Shown here piece after piece: positions 21,742-31,963 of a stretch of DNA of 64,000 nucleotides. A program made the translations under genes and the position numbers. The stretch comes from Chondrilla cf. caribensis. Taxonomy: Eukaryota > Porifera > Demospongiae > Chondrillida > Chondrillidae. The stretch is from contig OZ026549.1 in assembly GCA_964020155.1 (NCBI GenBank), forward strand, positions 1,226,133 to 1,290,132, in the 5' to 3' direction. The notes under the pieces are model-generated. The model was not told where the DNA came from and did no database searches. It saw only the letters and a list, made by a program, of their open reading frames with translations. The stretch's first letter is position 1; each line of letters begins with the position of its first letter.

Positions 21742-22790
21742 CTCTCTCTCACATACACACATGCACGCCCACACACACTCAAAGAGAACAACTAAAGTCC
21801 TGCACATCCATCAACAACAGCAATCCTCCAATCTCGACTGTGGGCGAACCCTGAGTCCTACTTTAGAAGTCTTTTTTCTTATGTCATGTCAGTTTTATAC
21901 CAGTTGCGATCTACTGTATGTGGAACATGTCCATTTGGACTTACATGGCTTCTGGCAATTACTGAATTTTGGTAAAATTGAATTATTTTTATCTTAACGG
22001 AGCAGGAACTAGCACTAAACTGTTTCAAGACAACATTATCATGACCAAATCACATGAATGTCATGTGATAATGGGATCACGGGCTGCTACAAGGCATTGA
22101 TAGCATTCTACTAACGCTTTGTGCAGAAAATGGACATGTTCCACATGTGACAGATTGAAACATCCCGAACATTAATTTGTTTGTTTTGTGAAATCCAGCG
22201 GCTGCACTATTGCTCAATAATTCCAATCTTCCAATTTTCCATTGTTATTCCCAATATAGATTGGCGTCTACATTGTGAGACTTTGGCCAAATGGCCAACT
22301 TTCAGAAAAAGACTAGCTACAAGTCCGAAACACAACATCGTACAGTCAACATTCTACTAAAGGTTAGGATCATTTATATCCGGACAAAACCTAAATTCAG
22401 AAAAATTACACCTAAATGTGTTGTGAAATGAAGTTAAGTGAATGGCAAATGTGGACTCTTTTCTCAGATTTGCTCACATATGTACAACAAAAAGTGTATC
22501 CATGTACACACCTCCCTCTCAACATTGCAACATTACTAGTGTACTTTCGAATTTCACAATGTATAATTTCAATCAATTAATGTTATTCAGATACAGAAAT
22601 TATTAATATTAGGTGCATACAACTAATCAAATGAAGACAAAATGATGCGAAATTGAATATAGGCAAAAACTAATGGATTTCAAATTGATGCAAACTTTTA
22701 AATTGAAATGCTGTGAGATGTGTTACCATTATTCTACATATTATTGCTACAAGTACACTTAATATCTGCACAGATATGATCCTATGTAGT
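21255..22790. other. intergenic with an orphan promoter and a CA tract
   Basis: At 21,425-21,500 there is a cluster of upstream-box motifs (ACATGACAGGAAGAACATTG, ACAGGAAGTTATAATG, AAAGGAAGTGACATCAC), but no receptor start follows it. The same cluster recurs at 39,022-39,085, also without a gene. A CA tract lies at 21,703-21,740. I see no supported gene to 22,790. Confidence 0.5.
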
Positions 22791-23723
22791 TCACTCCACT
22801 GTAGTTGATGTCTTCAATATTCGACGAATGGAAGGAATCCTTGTACAACGTATCACCTTGGTCACTTGAGCACGAACAGGTTTCATGAAGATTAGAATCA
22901 TAATAGGAGTGGGGATCAAGGATATCGCAGTAATAAGGTGAAAAAGGTATACATGCTGAGGTTCAAGGAATGTCACAACAAGAAAGATTAAAAGTTGACT
23001 CACAATATTGATGAGGTTACCAGCTACTACAAAAAGGATGAATTTTGCTATTCCCTTGTTGTAAGAGGATCCTTCTGCTATAGTGTTACGTCTAACATAG
23101 CACAAGACCACAATGGGGACCACAATACTGATGGTCAGAGGAGTAAGGTCTCCAAATATCAACAATATGGCAGAGAATACATAATATGCTTCTGCAATGA
23201 TGTCAACATCTAATGTTCTCGAATTGCAAGCATAACCAACAGCAAATATACGTGGGACCAGAACGTGAGTGTTCAGGAGTATAGGTACACACCAGATTAA
23301 AGCCAAGAATACCACAATATAAAGAGTCTTCATTTCTTTCTTGTTGTAGCGAACTATAAGCAAGACAACAATAGAGAATCCTGCCAGACAGTACAGTCTA
23401 GCGATAGATCCTACAAAATATCCCCACAGTAAGAATCTACAGAATCCCAAGTCTGGTGGAGGGAGAGATGTGATTATGGGAATGAAACTAGTCAGAATAA
23501 ATCCAATACTTATCAAGGCTACGATCACTCCAGCAACAAGAAGGTTGATGAGGAATATTCTCATTAACTTGTTCACAGAGTGAGCCACACACAGAGCAGT
23601 GATGATGGTGATATCCAGTACAATAGCAGTGACGACCACCAGAAGAGCTAAAACATAAAAGGCTCCAAACCCTGGTCCACCTTTATCAGGATCATTGACA
23701 CTACAGTTGGTACAGTTCTCCAT
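22791..23723 (-). CDS. R7: rhodopsin-like 7TM receptor, intact, subgroup with KTSTTVE tail
   Basis: A 310-aa receptor, the first (from the left) of six with a shorter C-terminus ending RIPSIRRILKTSTTVE. It is unusual outside the membrane. ECL1 is IPIITSLPPPDLGFC, so the usual NFTS sequon is gone. ECL2 is short (RIFAVGYACNSRTLDVDII), keeping the disulfide Cys but losing FPR. TM6-ECL3 is NLINIVSQLLIFLVVTFLEP followed by QHVYLFHLITAIS, unlike the R1-R6 loop. TM3 still ends VRYNKKEMKT and TM7 is IPTPIMILIFMKPV. The N-terminus has NDPDKGGPGFG. The upstream box starts 60 bp before the ATG. Confidence 0.87.
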   Translation of the reverse strand: MENCTNCSVNDPDKGGPGFGAFYVLALLVVVTAIVLDITIITALCVAHSVNKLMRIFLINLLVAGVIVALISIGFILTSFIPIITSLPPPDLGFCRFLLWGYFVGSIARLYCLAGFSIVVLLIVRYNKKEMKTLYIVVFLALIWCVPILLNTHVLVPRIFAVGYACNSRTLDVDIIAEAYYVFSAILLIFGDLTPLTISIVVPIVVLCYVRRNTIAEGSSYNKGIAKFILFVVAGNLINIVSQLLIFLVVTFLEPQHVYLFHLITAISLIPTPIMILIFMKPVRAQVTKVIRCTRIPSIRRILKTSTTVE

Positions 23724-23782
23724 GGTTAGACTGATTACTAAACCTGTAAATAACCAACAAATAATAGCAGAGTACTAAGATG

Positions 23783-23805
23783 TCACATGACAGGAAGTGA
23801 CATCA
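23783..23805 (-). promoter_or_regulatory. conserved upstream box of R7
   Basis: Identical to the box at 143-165 and placed 60 bp upstream of the R7 start. Confidence 0.58.
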
Positions 23806-24595
23806 GAACATTACTTAACCCCTATATTCATACAGATGTCTTAACAAACAAAAGATCTAATATATGATTTAAAGTGATCTGCATTCAAGAATTTTCAAAT
23901 TGATTTTTTCACTGATTCATCACAAAGTGGCCATTTCATTTTCCCATAAATTATAACAGATAATGTCTCATGACATGAGACTAAAACTGTGTATATGTGG
24001 TGTACAGACATTAACAGTATATGTAAAAGTATCATGTGTGCTTGTACTTAGTTATGCATGGGTGATTTTTGTATCTCGTACTGTATGTCACGTGCTAACA
24101 TACACCACATATACGCATGTGCATACAACACTCACGTGTAGCCTCGTGGTAGAGTTTAGACTTAGTTAGAGTGAATGATTTTCTGATTATAGAATTTCGT
24201 TCATTTTGTTCCTTACACTGTTGGAAGTGGCTTCTACGTTTCTCGGAGATTACCACACGCCACATATATATCATTTGTATTGCTATTCGTAACTCATTTG
24301 CTGAACAGAGTATCTCAATAAATCATTGCTAACCAACATGCTACAACATCTCACACATGCAATTAAATGTTTGAAGATTCATAATGAAAATGAAAATGAA
24401 AATTGAACAAAACAAAATTATTGTCCTCTGAATAGCACAAGGGTGATCAGTGTTGAGTATATTATACAATGGGAAAAGTGCTCAATACAGGGTATAATGT
24501 GAATAATCCAGTTAATAAAGTGTGTCAATGGATCAAAGGGGATATAGCTTTCCTATTAAACACATCAATAGTGCTACTTGCTGTCTTATGATACA
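23806..24595. other. intergenic, duplicated spacer
   Basis: A copy of the spacer at 1150-1500 and 6000-6430 (same order of short strings, for example ATTCATCACAAAGTGGCCAT). No gene. Confidence 0.5.
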
Positions 24596-24603
24596 GATGT
24601 AGG

Positions 24604-25211
24604 TAGCGCTGGGCGGTATACCGAATATATAGTAATACCGTGGTATTATTTGCGTACGGTTTTGATACCGGCTGACATTTTTCTATACCGAGATATCGTG
24701 ATATCACGGTATTCTCTAAGGTTTGACCGGTATTTTAAGTAATATATTCCTGAGATATCAAATTTCGCCCTGAAATGATGTGTTCTGAACCCTTCGAAAC
24801 TATTGCTGCGACAGCCATGATTACGAGCATGAAAAGTGTGCATGTGCGGAGTAATACGTTGTTAGATGGAATGAGAGAATGTTGTCAAAATGGCGACGTC
24901 GTTGGCTGCAAGTTTAAATTTTGGTCAGTGAACGAGCGATACGGGTGATCCAAGCAATGAACTTCATCTTTTCGATAAGATGAATACTAAATCTGATATT
25001 TGGAAGTACTTTTGTGCTCCGAGTTAACGAGGATGACAAAGTAGTGGATTATTTATTCATTTATTTATGTTTAATTATTTCATTATTATTAAATCAAGGA
25101 TTCAGTTATTTCAATGCCCAACTATAACCTTAAGACTCGGTATACTGTAATACCGTCGTATAATGTTGGCAATATACCAAAACTGATATTTTTTGATACC
25201 GCCCAGCGCTA
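24604..25211 (+). mobile_element. hAT-type element with perfect 8-bp target duplication
   Basis: Terminal inverted repeats TAGCGCTGGGCGGTAT (left) and ATACCGCCCAGCGCTA (right) are flanked by GATGTAGG on both sides (24596-24603 and 25212-25219). An 8-bp duplication and this type of end are diagnostic of hAT transposons. At 24980-25027 a short frame encodes MNTKSDIWKYFCAPS then stop; KSDIWKYF resembles the start of the BED zinc finger found at the N-terminus of hAT transposases. The rest of the transposase is missing, so the element is non-autonomous. The left flank matches the unoccupied GATGTAGG at 6422-6429. Confidence 0.88.
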
Positions 25212-25219
25212 GATGTAGG

Positions 25220-25742
25220 TTCCTACTAATGCCACTGCAGACCCCTGCATGCATTGTGCAACTAACAACATGCTTGCATATTATATACAACACAATGTAA
25301 CATTATTATGTTACAAAGGTACAAGTAATATACACACTGAGTTGTACCCACTAGAATTAACATTTGAAAATTATATTACATCCAGGCTCATACTAACACA
25401 CACAGTATGTAACACATTTTGTGGTAACTTCCTAGTACTATTGAACCAAGTTCAATAGTAGCTTGTAGGGCAGGATACTCTGAACAATAGATTCTCTTAG
25501 GATTCGGTAATGACAATCAGAATGTCAACAATCAAAATAAATATATGAGACCTTGGAAAGTCCCTATATCTTCCATTGTTGGCTGCAAATGGATGATTGG
25601 ATAATGAACAATTCACCTAACAAGTGAAGTTTGATCACTTCCATACCACTCCCACCTTCATTGAAGTAAATTGGATTACTTCTCATTATAAACCTTAATA
25701 GCTACTCTCCTATCCATGTGTGTATAGTATGCACACATAAAT
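25220..25742. other. intergenic, no gene seen
   Basis: AT-rich. The first 35 bases resemble 346-380 (CTGCTAATGCCACTGCAGAC type), so this is part of the duplicated spacer. Confidence 0.45.
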
Positions 25743-25842
25743 AGTAGTGTCTAGCGATAGCTACTACAGAACATCCGCACACTAAGGATCTACAGAATTT
25801 TAAGTCTGGTGGAGGGAGAGAAGTTGAGAACTAGACCAGATA
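25743..25842 (-). pseudogene. P5: receptor fragment (ECL1-TM3) interrupted by a transposon
   Basis: One hundred bases match R9/R10 from the ECL1 region (LVLNF, PPPDLKF-like) into TM3 (VVAIARH). A 4-base loss removes the GATGTG of the SLPPP stretch. The match ends exactly at AGACCAGATA, where the next element begins with TA. No other part of the gene remains on either side. Confidence 0.85.
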
Positions 25843-26440
25843 CCGTATGCACAGAAATTTTCGCGTTACAAAACTTTTGCGGTTTTCGTGGAATGCCTGA
25901 TCATTTGTGAAAGTTTAATCCACGGAATATTGTGGTACTTGCGATTAATGATAATGCAATAAAAATGCGATGATGCAATAATAATCATTATAATGTAGTG
26001 ATTATAAAATGGCCGTCTATTATTGACATACAGTACAAGTTGCAAAACACAACTACAATAAAGTAAAGGATAATAAGTTTTGTGTTAGTTTAAATAAAGC
26101 ATTAACCCAAGATTCAAGTACATTTGTTCATCCTGAATTTAGATAAGATGTCGACAGCTACATGATAGGGATCTTCTCTATTAGCGATTTCGTGAGCACA
26201 ATAAAGTAGATAGCAATTTTTGCAAAATTGATTGATGGAAAGATCCATGGACCCTTCGGAGGGCGTCCACGATACGTAATAAACATGAAAACCATGGATA
26301 CAGCTCTCTAGCTTCAACATTTTAAATTGGAAAACATTAAAATTGATTTCGCCCACAACCACAAAAATAAAATCTGCAGAAATCCTCAAAGTTATGCAAT
26401 TACAAAAGTTTAGTACTGCCAAAATTTCTGCGCATACGTT
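25841..26440. mobile_element. terminal-inverted-repeat element inserted in P5
   Basis: Left end TACCGTATGCACAGAAATTT. The right end, read inverted, starts CGTATGCGCAGAAATTTTGG and continues through a similar ACTAAACTTTTG, giving about 35 bp of imperfect inverted repeat. Insertion is at a TA in receptor sequence. The minus-strand open frame at 26114-26422 (102 codons) is not recognised and may be chance. The exact right boundary is uncertain by a few bases. Confidence 0.65.
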
Positions 26441-27608
26441 GGTTAGGTTAAAAACTAATTTTTAGCCTTTTAAGAGTCTGTCACAGCTCAATCTATATCT
26501 TAGGTCGTTGTGCCTGTGAATCAGCCATATTGTTATTGCACAATATTAAAAATCACGTGCACGGAAGTCCTTGCGTAGTTAGTTGTAGGATAGATCAGTG
26601 GCTGTTTTTGTTGCTTTGACTGGTATTCCTCAAATTCACTTACATAGTTGCTGATTAATGGCTTCCTCCATCTCTGCAAGTAGTATTTCAGGAATTCCTG
26701 AAGTGTCACGTTCTCCCCACCAGCCCCGCTCAAATTTCAAGTTCCCAAAACGATCAAATGACCTGAAGAATGCTGTTCAGCGATCTTTCAGCAATCCTGG
26801 TTCAAGCAGTGGCCATTCTTGCACTATAATGAAGCAAATGGTGTAGCTTACTGCCAAGTATACATTATGGGATTCAAGCAAAAGAGGATGAGAAATTCTA
26901 AAGCTGACCCTGCCTTTGTGAGTGATTTCTTTACCTATGTTTTGCTATGCACTCCACCTATAATAATATTAGGCTCTTCTTCAAGATTGTTGTATACCAT
27001 ACATAGGTTGAAGGATTTTTTTTGCATGTATAGATTTCCAAAGGATACTGCAACGGGTAAGATACTATAGCGGCATTTCAGAAGCAAGAAGTCAGCAAAT
27101 GCCATAAAGAGGTAGTTGAGGAAATGGTCACATGCCGGCATCGAATGCAACATCTGAGAGGTCCTTTAGTGCTCTTCGTAGAGTAAAAAGCTACTTGCGC
27201 AGCACCATGCATCAACAATGGCTGAACCACCTCACGACATTGCATGTACACAAAGCTGCTACCGATGTGCTCAAATCAAGTGATATTGCTAGCGACTTTG
27301 TTGGGGATTCTGATCCCAGGTTGAAAACGTTTGGTACATCTTAGAATATTATTTTTATAGCCCATGCATGCATGTCACCAGGATAGCATTATGTCTTTTC
27401 TTGCACTATAACAGTGTTCTAATTTCATATTCTGTTTGCTATAATTTAAAATTAATGTACGTAGCAATTCATTATTGTAAGATTGCATGACATTGTTATA
27501 AGATGTGTTATTTCATCGCTCTATCCAAGCCCACTTCCTCACATATGATTTATAATCATTTGACAGTATTTCGGCCTGACCAATGAAATTTTGCTTGCTC
27601 CGGGCCTG
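26441..27608 (+). mobile_element. hAT transposase fossil
   Basis: At 27132-27344 the plus strand encodes PASNATSERSFSALRRVKSY and continues to HKAATDVLKSSDIASDFVGD. This is the C-terminal dimerisation segment of hAT transposases of the kind also found in domesticated MYM-type or THAP-associated proteins. Upstream (26441-27131) frames are broken by stops and no catalytic Asp/Glu region can be joined. Host spacer resumes at about 27,609, where sequence again matches 29,405 (CATAGTATTGCAxCATTAAT). I could not fix its termini. It is a different subgroup from the hAT at 54,513. Confidence 0.75.
27132..27344 (+). pseudogene. hAT family C-terminal dimerisation domain, remnant
   Basis: A 70-codon open piece with the hallmark SERSFSALRRVKSYLRSTM, followed by LNHLTTLHVHK. 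In active hAT transposases this segment mediates dimerisation and closes the catalytic fold. Here it is isolated from the rest, without a credible start, so it is a relic. Confidence 0.8.
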
Positions 27609-27859
27609 CTCATAGTATTGCACCATTAATAGTGTACTTCCAGATTTAACAATGCATAAACTCAATCAGTTGATGTCACTCAGACACACAAATCATACAT
27701 AATATTGAGGTATATACAACTAATCAACTGAAGACGAAAATGCCAATGAAAATGAATATGGACAAAATTGACTTCAAATTAATTAACAATGTTACCATTT
27801 TACTACACATTATCACTACAAGTACACTTAATATATACACAGTTATGGTCCTATGTAGT

Positions 27860-28789
27860 TCACTCCACTGTAGTTGATGTCTTCAATATTCGACGAATGG
27901 AAGGAATCCTTGTACAACGTATCACCTTGGTCACTTGAGCACGAAGCGGTTTCATGAAAATTAAAATCATAATAGGAGTGGAGATCAAGGATATGGCACC
28001 AATAAGGTAGGATACGAATGCATGCAGCAAAACAAAAGAAGTCAAAAGATGAGTCAGAATATCGATGAGGTTACCAGCTACAAGAAAGAGGGCGAATTTC
28101 GCTATTCCCTTGTTGTAAGAGGATCCTTCTGCTATAGTGTTACGTCTAACATAGCATAAGATCACAATGGGGACCACAATACTGATGGTCAGAGGAGTGA
28201 GGCCACCAAATATCACCAATATTGTAAGGAATACATAACGTACTTCTTTAATGATGTTGGCATCAGATGTCATCGAAAGGCAAGCCACATCATCATAATA
28301 CTGAACAGCAGATATAGTTGGGACCAGGTTGTCAGTGTTCAAGAGTATAGACACACACCAAATCAAAGCCAAGAATACCACAATGTGAAGAGTCTTCATT
28401 TCTTTCTTATTGTAGCGAACTATAAGCAAGACAACAATAGAGAATCCTGCCAGAGAGTACAGTCTAGCGACAGATCCTACCCTATATCCCCACAGTAAGA
28501 ATCTACAGAATCCCAAGTTTGGTTGAAGGAGAGATGTGAAGTTGAGAACTAGACCAGATAGAATGAATCCAATTCCTATCAAGGCTAAAAGCACTCCAGC
28601 AACAAGAAGGTTGATGAGGAATATTCTCATTAACTTGTTCACAGAGTGAGCCACACACAGAGCAGTGATGATGATGACACTCAGTACAATAGCAGTGATG
28701 ACCAGTAAAAGGGCAAAGATCAAAACGGTTCCAAACCCTGGTCCAGCCAGATTAGGATCATTGACACTACAGTTGGTACAGTTCTCCAT
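27860..28789 (-). CDS. R8: rhodopsin-like 7TM receptor, intact, KTSTTVE subgroup
   Basis: A 309-aa receptor. ECL1 is SLLQPNLGFC instead of SLPPPDLGFC, breaking the otherwise invariant Pro run. ECL2 is ISAVQYYDDVACLSMTSDAN, keeping Cys but not FPR. TM5 approach is FLTILVIFGGLTPL. TM6-ECL3 is NLIDILTHLLTSFVLLHAFV, three to five residues shorter than in R1-R6, and TM7 reads SLISTPIM with Ser for the first Pro. TM3 (VGSVARLYSLAGF, VRYNKKEMKT) is regular. The tail is identical to R7 (IRRILKTSTTVE). A related upstream motif (ACAGGAAGTGATGTCATG) lies at about 28,886. Confidence 0.87.
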   Translation of the reverse strand: MENCTNCSVNDPNLAGPGFGTVLIFALLLVITAIVLSVIIITALCVAHSVNKLMRIFLINLLVAGVLLALIGIGFILSGLVLNFTSLLQPNLGFCRFLLWGYRVGSVARLYSLAGFSIVVLLIVRYNKKEMKTLHIVVFLALIWCVSILLNTDNLVPTISAVQYYDDVACLSMTSDANIIKEVRYVFLTILVIFGGLTPLTISIVVPIVILCYVRRNTIAEGSSYNKGIAKFALFLVAGNLIDILTHLLTSFVLLHAFVSYLIGAISLISTPIMILIFMKPLRAQVTKVIRCTRIPSIRRILKTSTTVE

Positions 28790-28932
28790 AGTTAGACTGA
28801 ATCAGCTCACTAGACTGGCATTCACTTGTTGGGAAATTATACTTGTAAGCAGAAGATCATGTGGGAGAACAGGAAACAATGTTGACAGGAAGTGATGTCA
28901 TGCATACTGACTGATCAACTGCACTGTGTCGT

Positions 28933-28967
28933 ATGTGTCTGTGTGTGTGTGTGTGTGAGTGTGTGTC

Positions 28968-28993
<26 letters not shown>
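28933..28993. repeat. TG microsatellite upstream of R8
   Basis: An interrupted TG array 144 bp upstream of the R8 start, the closest of the array's upstream TG tracts. Confidence 0.93.
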
Positions 28994-28998
<5 letters not shown>

Positions 28999-29105
28999 TT
29001 TGTAAACCAACTGATCAACTGTATCACTGGATGTTTACAGATTCTGAAATAAAAGCCTATGTATGAATGATAAACACAAAGTATGACAGAACACATGTAA
29101 ATACA

Positions 29106-29108
<3 letters not shown>

Positions 29109-29151
<43 letters not shown>

Positions 29152-29174
29152 CACGCACGCGCACACACACTGTG

Positions 29175-29240
<66 letters not shown>
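29109..29240. repeat. head-to-head CA/TG arrays forming an inverted repeat
   Basis: About 40 bp of pure CA, then CATGCACGCACGCGCACACA, then CTGTGTCG, then about 62 bp of pure TG. The two arrays are reverse complements around a centre near 29,175 and could pair over many tens of bases. Confidence 0.93.
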
Positions 29241-29243
<3 letters not shown>

Positions 29244-29653
29244 CATTGACATTCCATAGGTAGTAGTATAATGTAGGGACATAACCACTGACTAACACAG
29301 CTGAGGGATGCAATGTGTGTACACAAACTGTGTGCATTGTACTGTAGTAACTAAACACCTACTGCTGAGGAATCCAAGGTATTTTTTCAATTTCAAGTTC
29401 CAGGCATAGTATTGCAACATTAATAGTGTACTTCCAGATTTAACAATGCATAAACTCAATCAGTTGATGTCACTCAGACACACAAATCATACATAATATT
29501 GAGGTATATACAACTAATCAACTGAAGACGAAAATGTCAAAGAAAATGAATATGGACAAAATAGGCTTCAAATTAATTAACAAAATTACCATTTTACTAT
29601 ACATTATCACTACAAGTACACTTAATGTCTACACAGTTATGGTCCTATGTAGT

Positions 29654-30589
29654 TCACTCCACTGTAGTTGATGTCTTCAATATTCGATAAATGGAAGGAA
29701 TCCTTGTACAACGTATCACCTTGGTCACTTGAGCACGAAGCGGTTTCATGAAAATTAGAATCATAACAGGAGTGGGGATCAAGGATATAGCAGCAACAAG
29801 GTAGGTGAGGAATGCATACCAAAAAAGCAAAACAGAAATGATCAAAAGCTGATTCAGAATATTGATGAGGTTACCAGCTACTAGAAAGAGGGCGAATTTC
29901 GCTATTCCCTTGTTGTAAGAGGATCCTTCTGCTATAGTGTTACGTCTAACATAGCACAAGACCACAATGGGGACCACAATACTGATGGTCAGAGGAGTGA
30001 GGCCTCCAAATATCACCCATATGGCCGTGAATACATAATATGCTTCTTCAATGATGTCATCATCTGATGTTATCGAATTGCAAGCCACACCATCGTAATA
30101 CTGAACAGCATATATAGGTGGGACCAGAAGGTAAGTGTTCAGGAGTATAGACACACACCAGATCAAAGCCAAGAATAGCACAATATAAAGAGTCTTCATT
30201 TCTTTCTTATTGTAGCGAACTATAAGCAAGACAACAATAGAGAATCCTGCCAGAGAGTAGTGTCTAGCGATAGCTACTACAGAATATCCCCACACTAAGA
30301 ATCTACAGAATTCCAAGTCTGGTGGAGGGAGAGATGTGAAGTTGAGAACTAGACCAGATAGAACCAACCCAATTCCTATCAAGGCTACAATCACTCCAGC
30401 AACAAGAAGGTTGATAAGGAATATTCTCATTAACTTGTTCACAGAGTGAGCCACACACAGAGCAGTGATGATGGTGACATTCAGTACAATAGCAGTGATG
30501 ACCAGTAAAAGGGCCAAGATCAAAACGGCTCCAATCTCTGGTCCACCTTTATTAGGATCTTTGACACTACAGTTGGTACAGTTCTCCAT
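29654..30589 (-). CDS. R9: rhodopsin-like 7TM receptor, intact, KTSTTVE subgroup
   Basis: A 311-aa receptor. The N-terminus is altered: SVKDPNKGGPEIGAV in place of NDPNLAGPGFGAF; both sequons N3 and N6 remain. ECL1 has NFTSLPPPDLEFC. TM3 starts SVVAIARHYSLAGF, a type shared with R10 and with fragment P5. ECL2 is AVQYYDGVACNSITSDDDII followed by EEAYYVFTAIW. TM6-ECL3 is NLINILNQLLIISVLLFWYA then FLTYLVAAIS. TM7 IPTPVMILIFMKPL. The tail YRILKTSTTVE is as in its neighbours. The upstream box starts 50 bp before the ATG. Confidence 0.88.
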   Translation of the reverse strand: MENCTNCSVKDPNKGGPEIGAVLILALLLVITAIVLNVTIITALCVAHSVNKLMRIFLINLLVAGVIVALIGIGLVLSGLVLNFTSLPPPDLEFCRFLVWGYSVVAIARHYSLAGFSIVVLLIVRYNKKEMKTLYIVLFLALIWCVSILLNTYLLVPPIYAVQYYDGVACNSITSDDDIIEEAYYVFTAIWVIFGGLTPLTISIVVPIVVLCYVRRNTIAEGSSYNKGIAKFALFLVAGNLINILNQLLIISVLLFWYAFLTYLVAAISLIPTPVMILIFMKPLRAQVTKVIRCTRIPSIYRILKTSTTVE

Positions 30590-30638
30590 AGTCAGACTGA
30601 TTACTAAACCTAAATAACTAACAAATAATACTAAGATG

Positions 30639-30661
30639 TCACATGACAGGAAGTGACATCA
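30639..30661 (-). promoter_or_regulatory. conserved upstream box of R9
   Basis: Identical to 143-165, beginning 50 bp upstream of the R9 ATG. Confidence 0.58.
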
Positions 30662-31267
30662 GGACTGTAGCATTAGTTATGTATCCCGTGTGGAAGGGAT
30701 ATAACTAGCTTGTGTCATGGGATGGCAATGTTGTTATTGCTCCATTGTTCACTGTTGTTGATGTTGTTGGTGAGGGTGCTACATTGTCAATGACTTAATT
30801 GCAAGTGTGCTGTATTGGTAACTGCAAGTGTGCTGTAGAGGTTTTATGAACCACTTGTTTTCTTTTCATCTACCTACCTACTACCAAGACACAAGTAAAT
30901 ATACAAACACTGGCTTAGTACACACATGGATGGGACCCCATCCCAGCAGGTTTGTTCACTCAGATTTGGACATCATATTATGCACATCATACAGGGAATC
31001 CTACCCATCATGTGTTACTTTGATGAAATAGAAACTTATAACAAAGGTTCATTATCCAGGCTAAAGGTTCATTTTTATTATTATTCACTAGAAGCATTCA
31101 CTGAAGTATAAACACATTCAATGTTATCCCAATACTCCTGTAAGTCACACAACACATAAACAACTTCAGTGAATATTTGGTTATCTGACCCTGGTTAATC
31201 TGCTAAACCCACTGATCCACCATATTATTTTGAAACGAATTCACTCGCATGACTAAGCTATGCAAGT
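30662..31267. other. intergenic block duplicated at 32,971-33,592
   Basis: Starts GGACTGTAGCATTAGTTATG and includes ATAACTAGCTTGTGTCATGG (also near 15,120) and the ACTGGCTTAGTACACACATG block. The same order is found upstream of R10, so gene, promoter, spacer and the next relic copied as one unit of about 2.3 kb. Confidence 0.6.
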
Positions 31268-31539
31268 AGTTGACGAGGTTACTACAAAGTTTAAGAGGGC
31301 AAATTTTGCTATCCCCTCTTTGTAAGACTATCCTCTGGATATAGTGTTACGTCTAACATAACACAAGACCACAATGGGGACCACAATACTGATGGTCAGA
31401 GGAGTGAGGCCTCCAAATATCACCCATATGCCTGCGAATACATAACATTGCTCAGTGATATCAGCATTTGATGGAAATCAAGCCTCATCATTGTACTACT
31501 GAACAGCAAGTACAGGTGGGACCAGAATGTGAGTGTTCA
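31268..31539 (-). pseudogene. P6: receptor fragment, ECL2 to TM6
   Basis: Antisense sequence from ACACTCACATTCTGGTCCCA (end of TM4) through the TM5 VIFGGLTPLTIS region to the start of TM6. Lesions are visible: TTTGTAAGACTATCCTCTGG alters the NKG/EGSS loop, and the ECL2 part (GATGGAAATCAAGCCTCATC) has lost several codons. Both gene ends are absent. It is paralogous to P7. Confidence 0.82.
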
Positions 31540-31963
31540 TTTACACTATTAAGTCAAATTCAAAGTTAATTGTATGTATTACGTGACATTGTGTACTTGA
31601 GTTGGAAACAACCAAAGGTAATAGCTATCATCTCTTTGGATTCCTCAGCTGTGTACTAATTTGCACAGTACCACAAACACACATAGGGGACCACACCCAC
31701 ACACCTGGAACCACACCCACACAGCTCATGTACACACAAACAATATTGTTATACTTGTGATTCATTTGTGATACATACATCTGATAGTATTAGGACCATT
31801 ACAATGTCATATAATTAAGGCATACAAAACTAATCAACTGAAGACAGAAATGTCACATTAAAATTGGATGAGGACAAAATTTAATTGATTTCAAATTAAT
31901 GCAGACTTTCACAATATCATTACAGTTACAGTCTAGTTAGACTATGTTATGGTCCTATGTAGT
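31540..31963. other. intergenic, no gene seen
   Basis: Spacer with short repeats CCACACCCACACACCTGGAA; related spacers lie at 35,300 and 41,540. No coding signal. Confidence 0.45.

Noticed and set aside
26114..26422. 102-codon minus-strand frame inside the element at 25,841
   Set aside because: No recognised domain, and it lies inside a repeat-ended element that shows no transposase signature.
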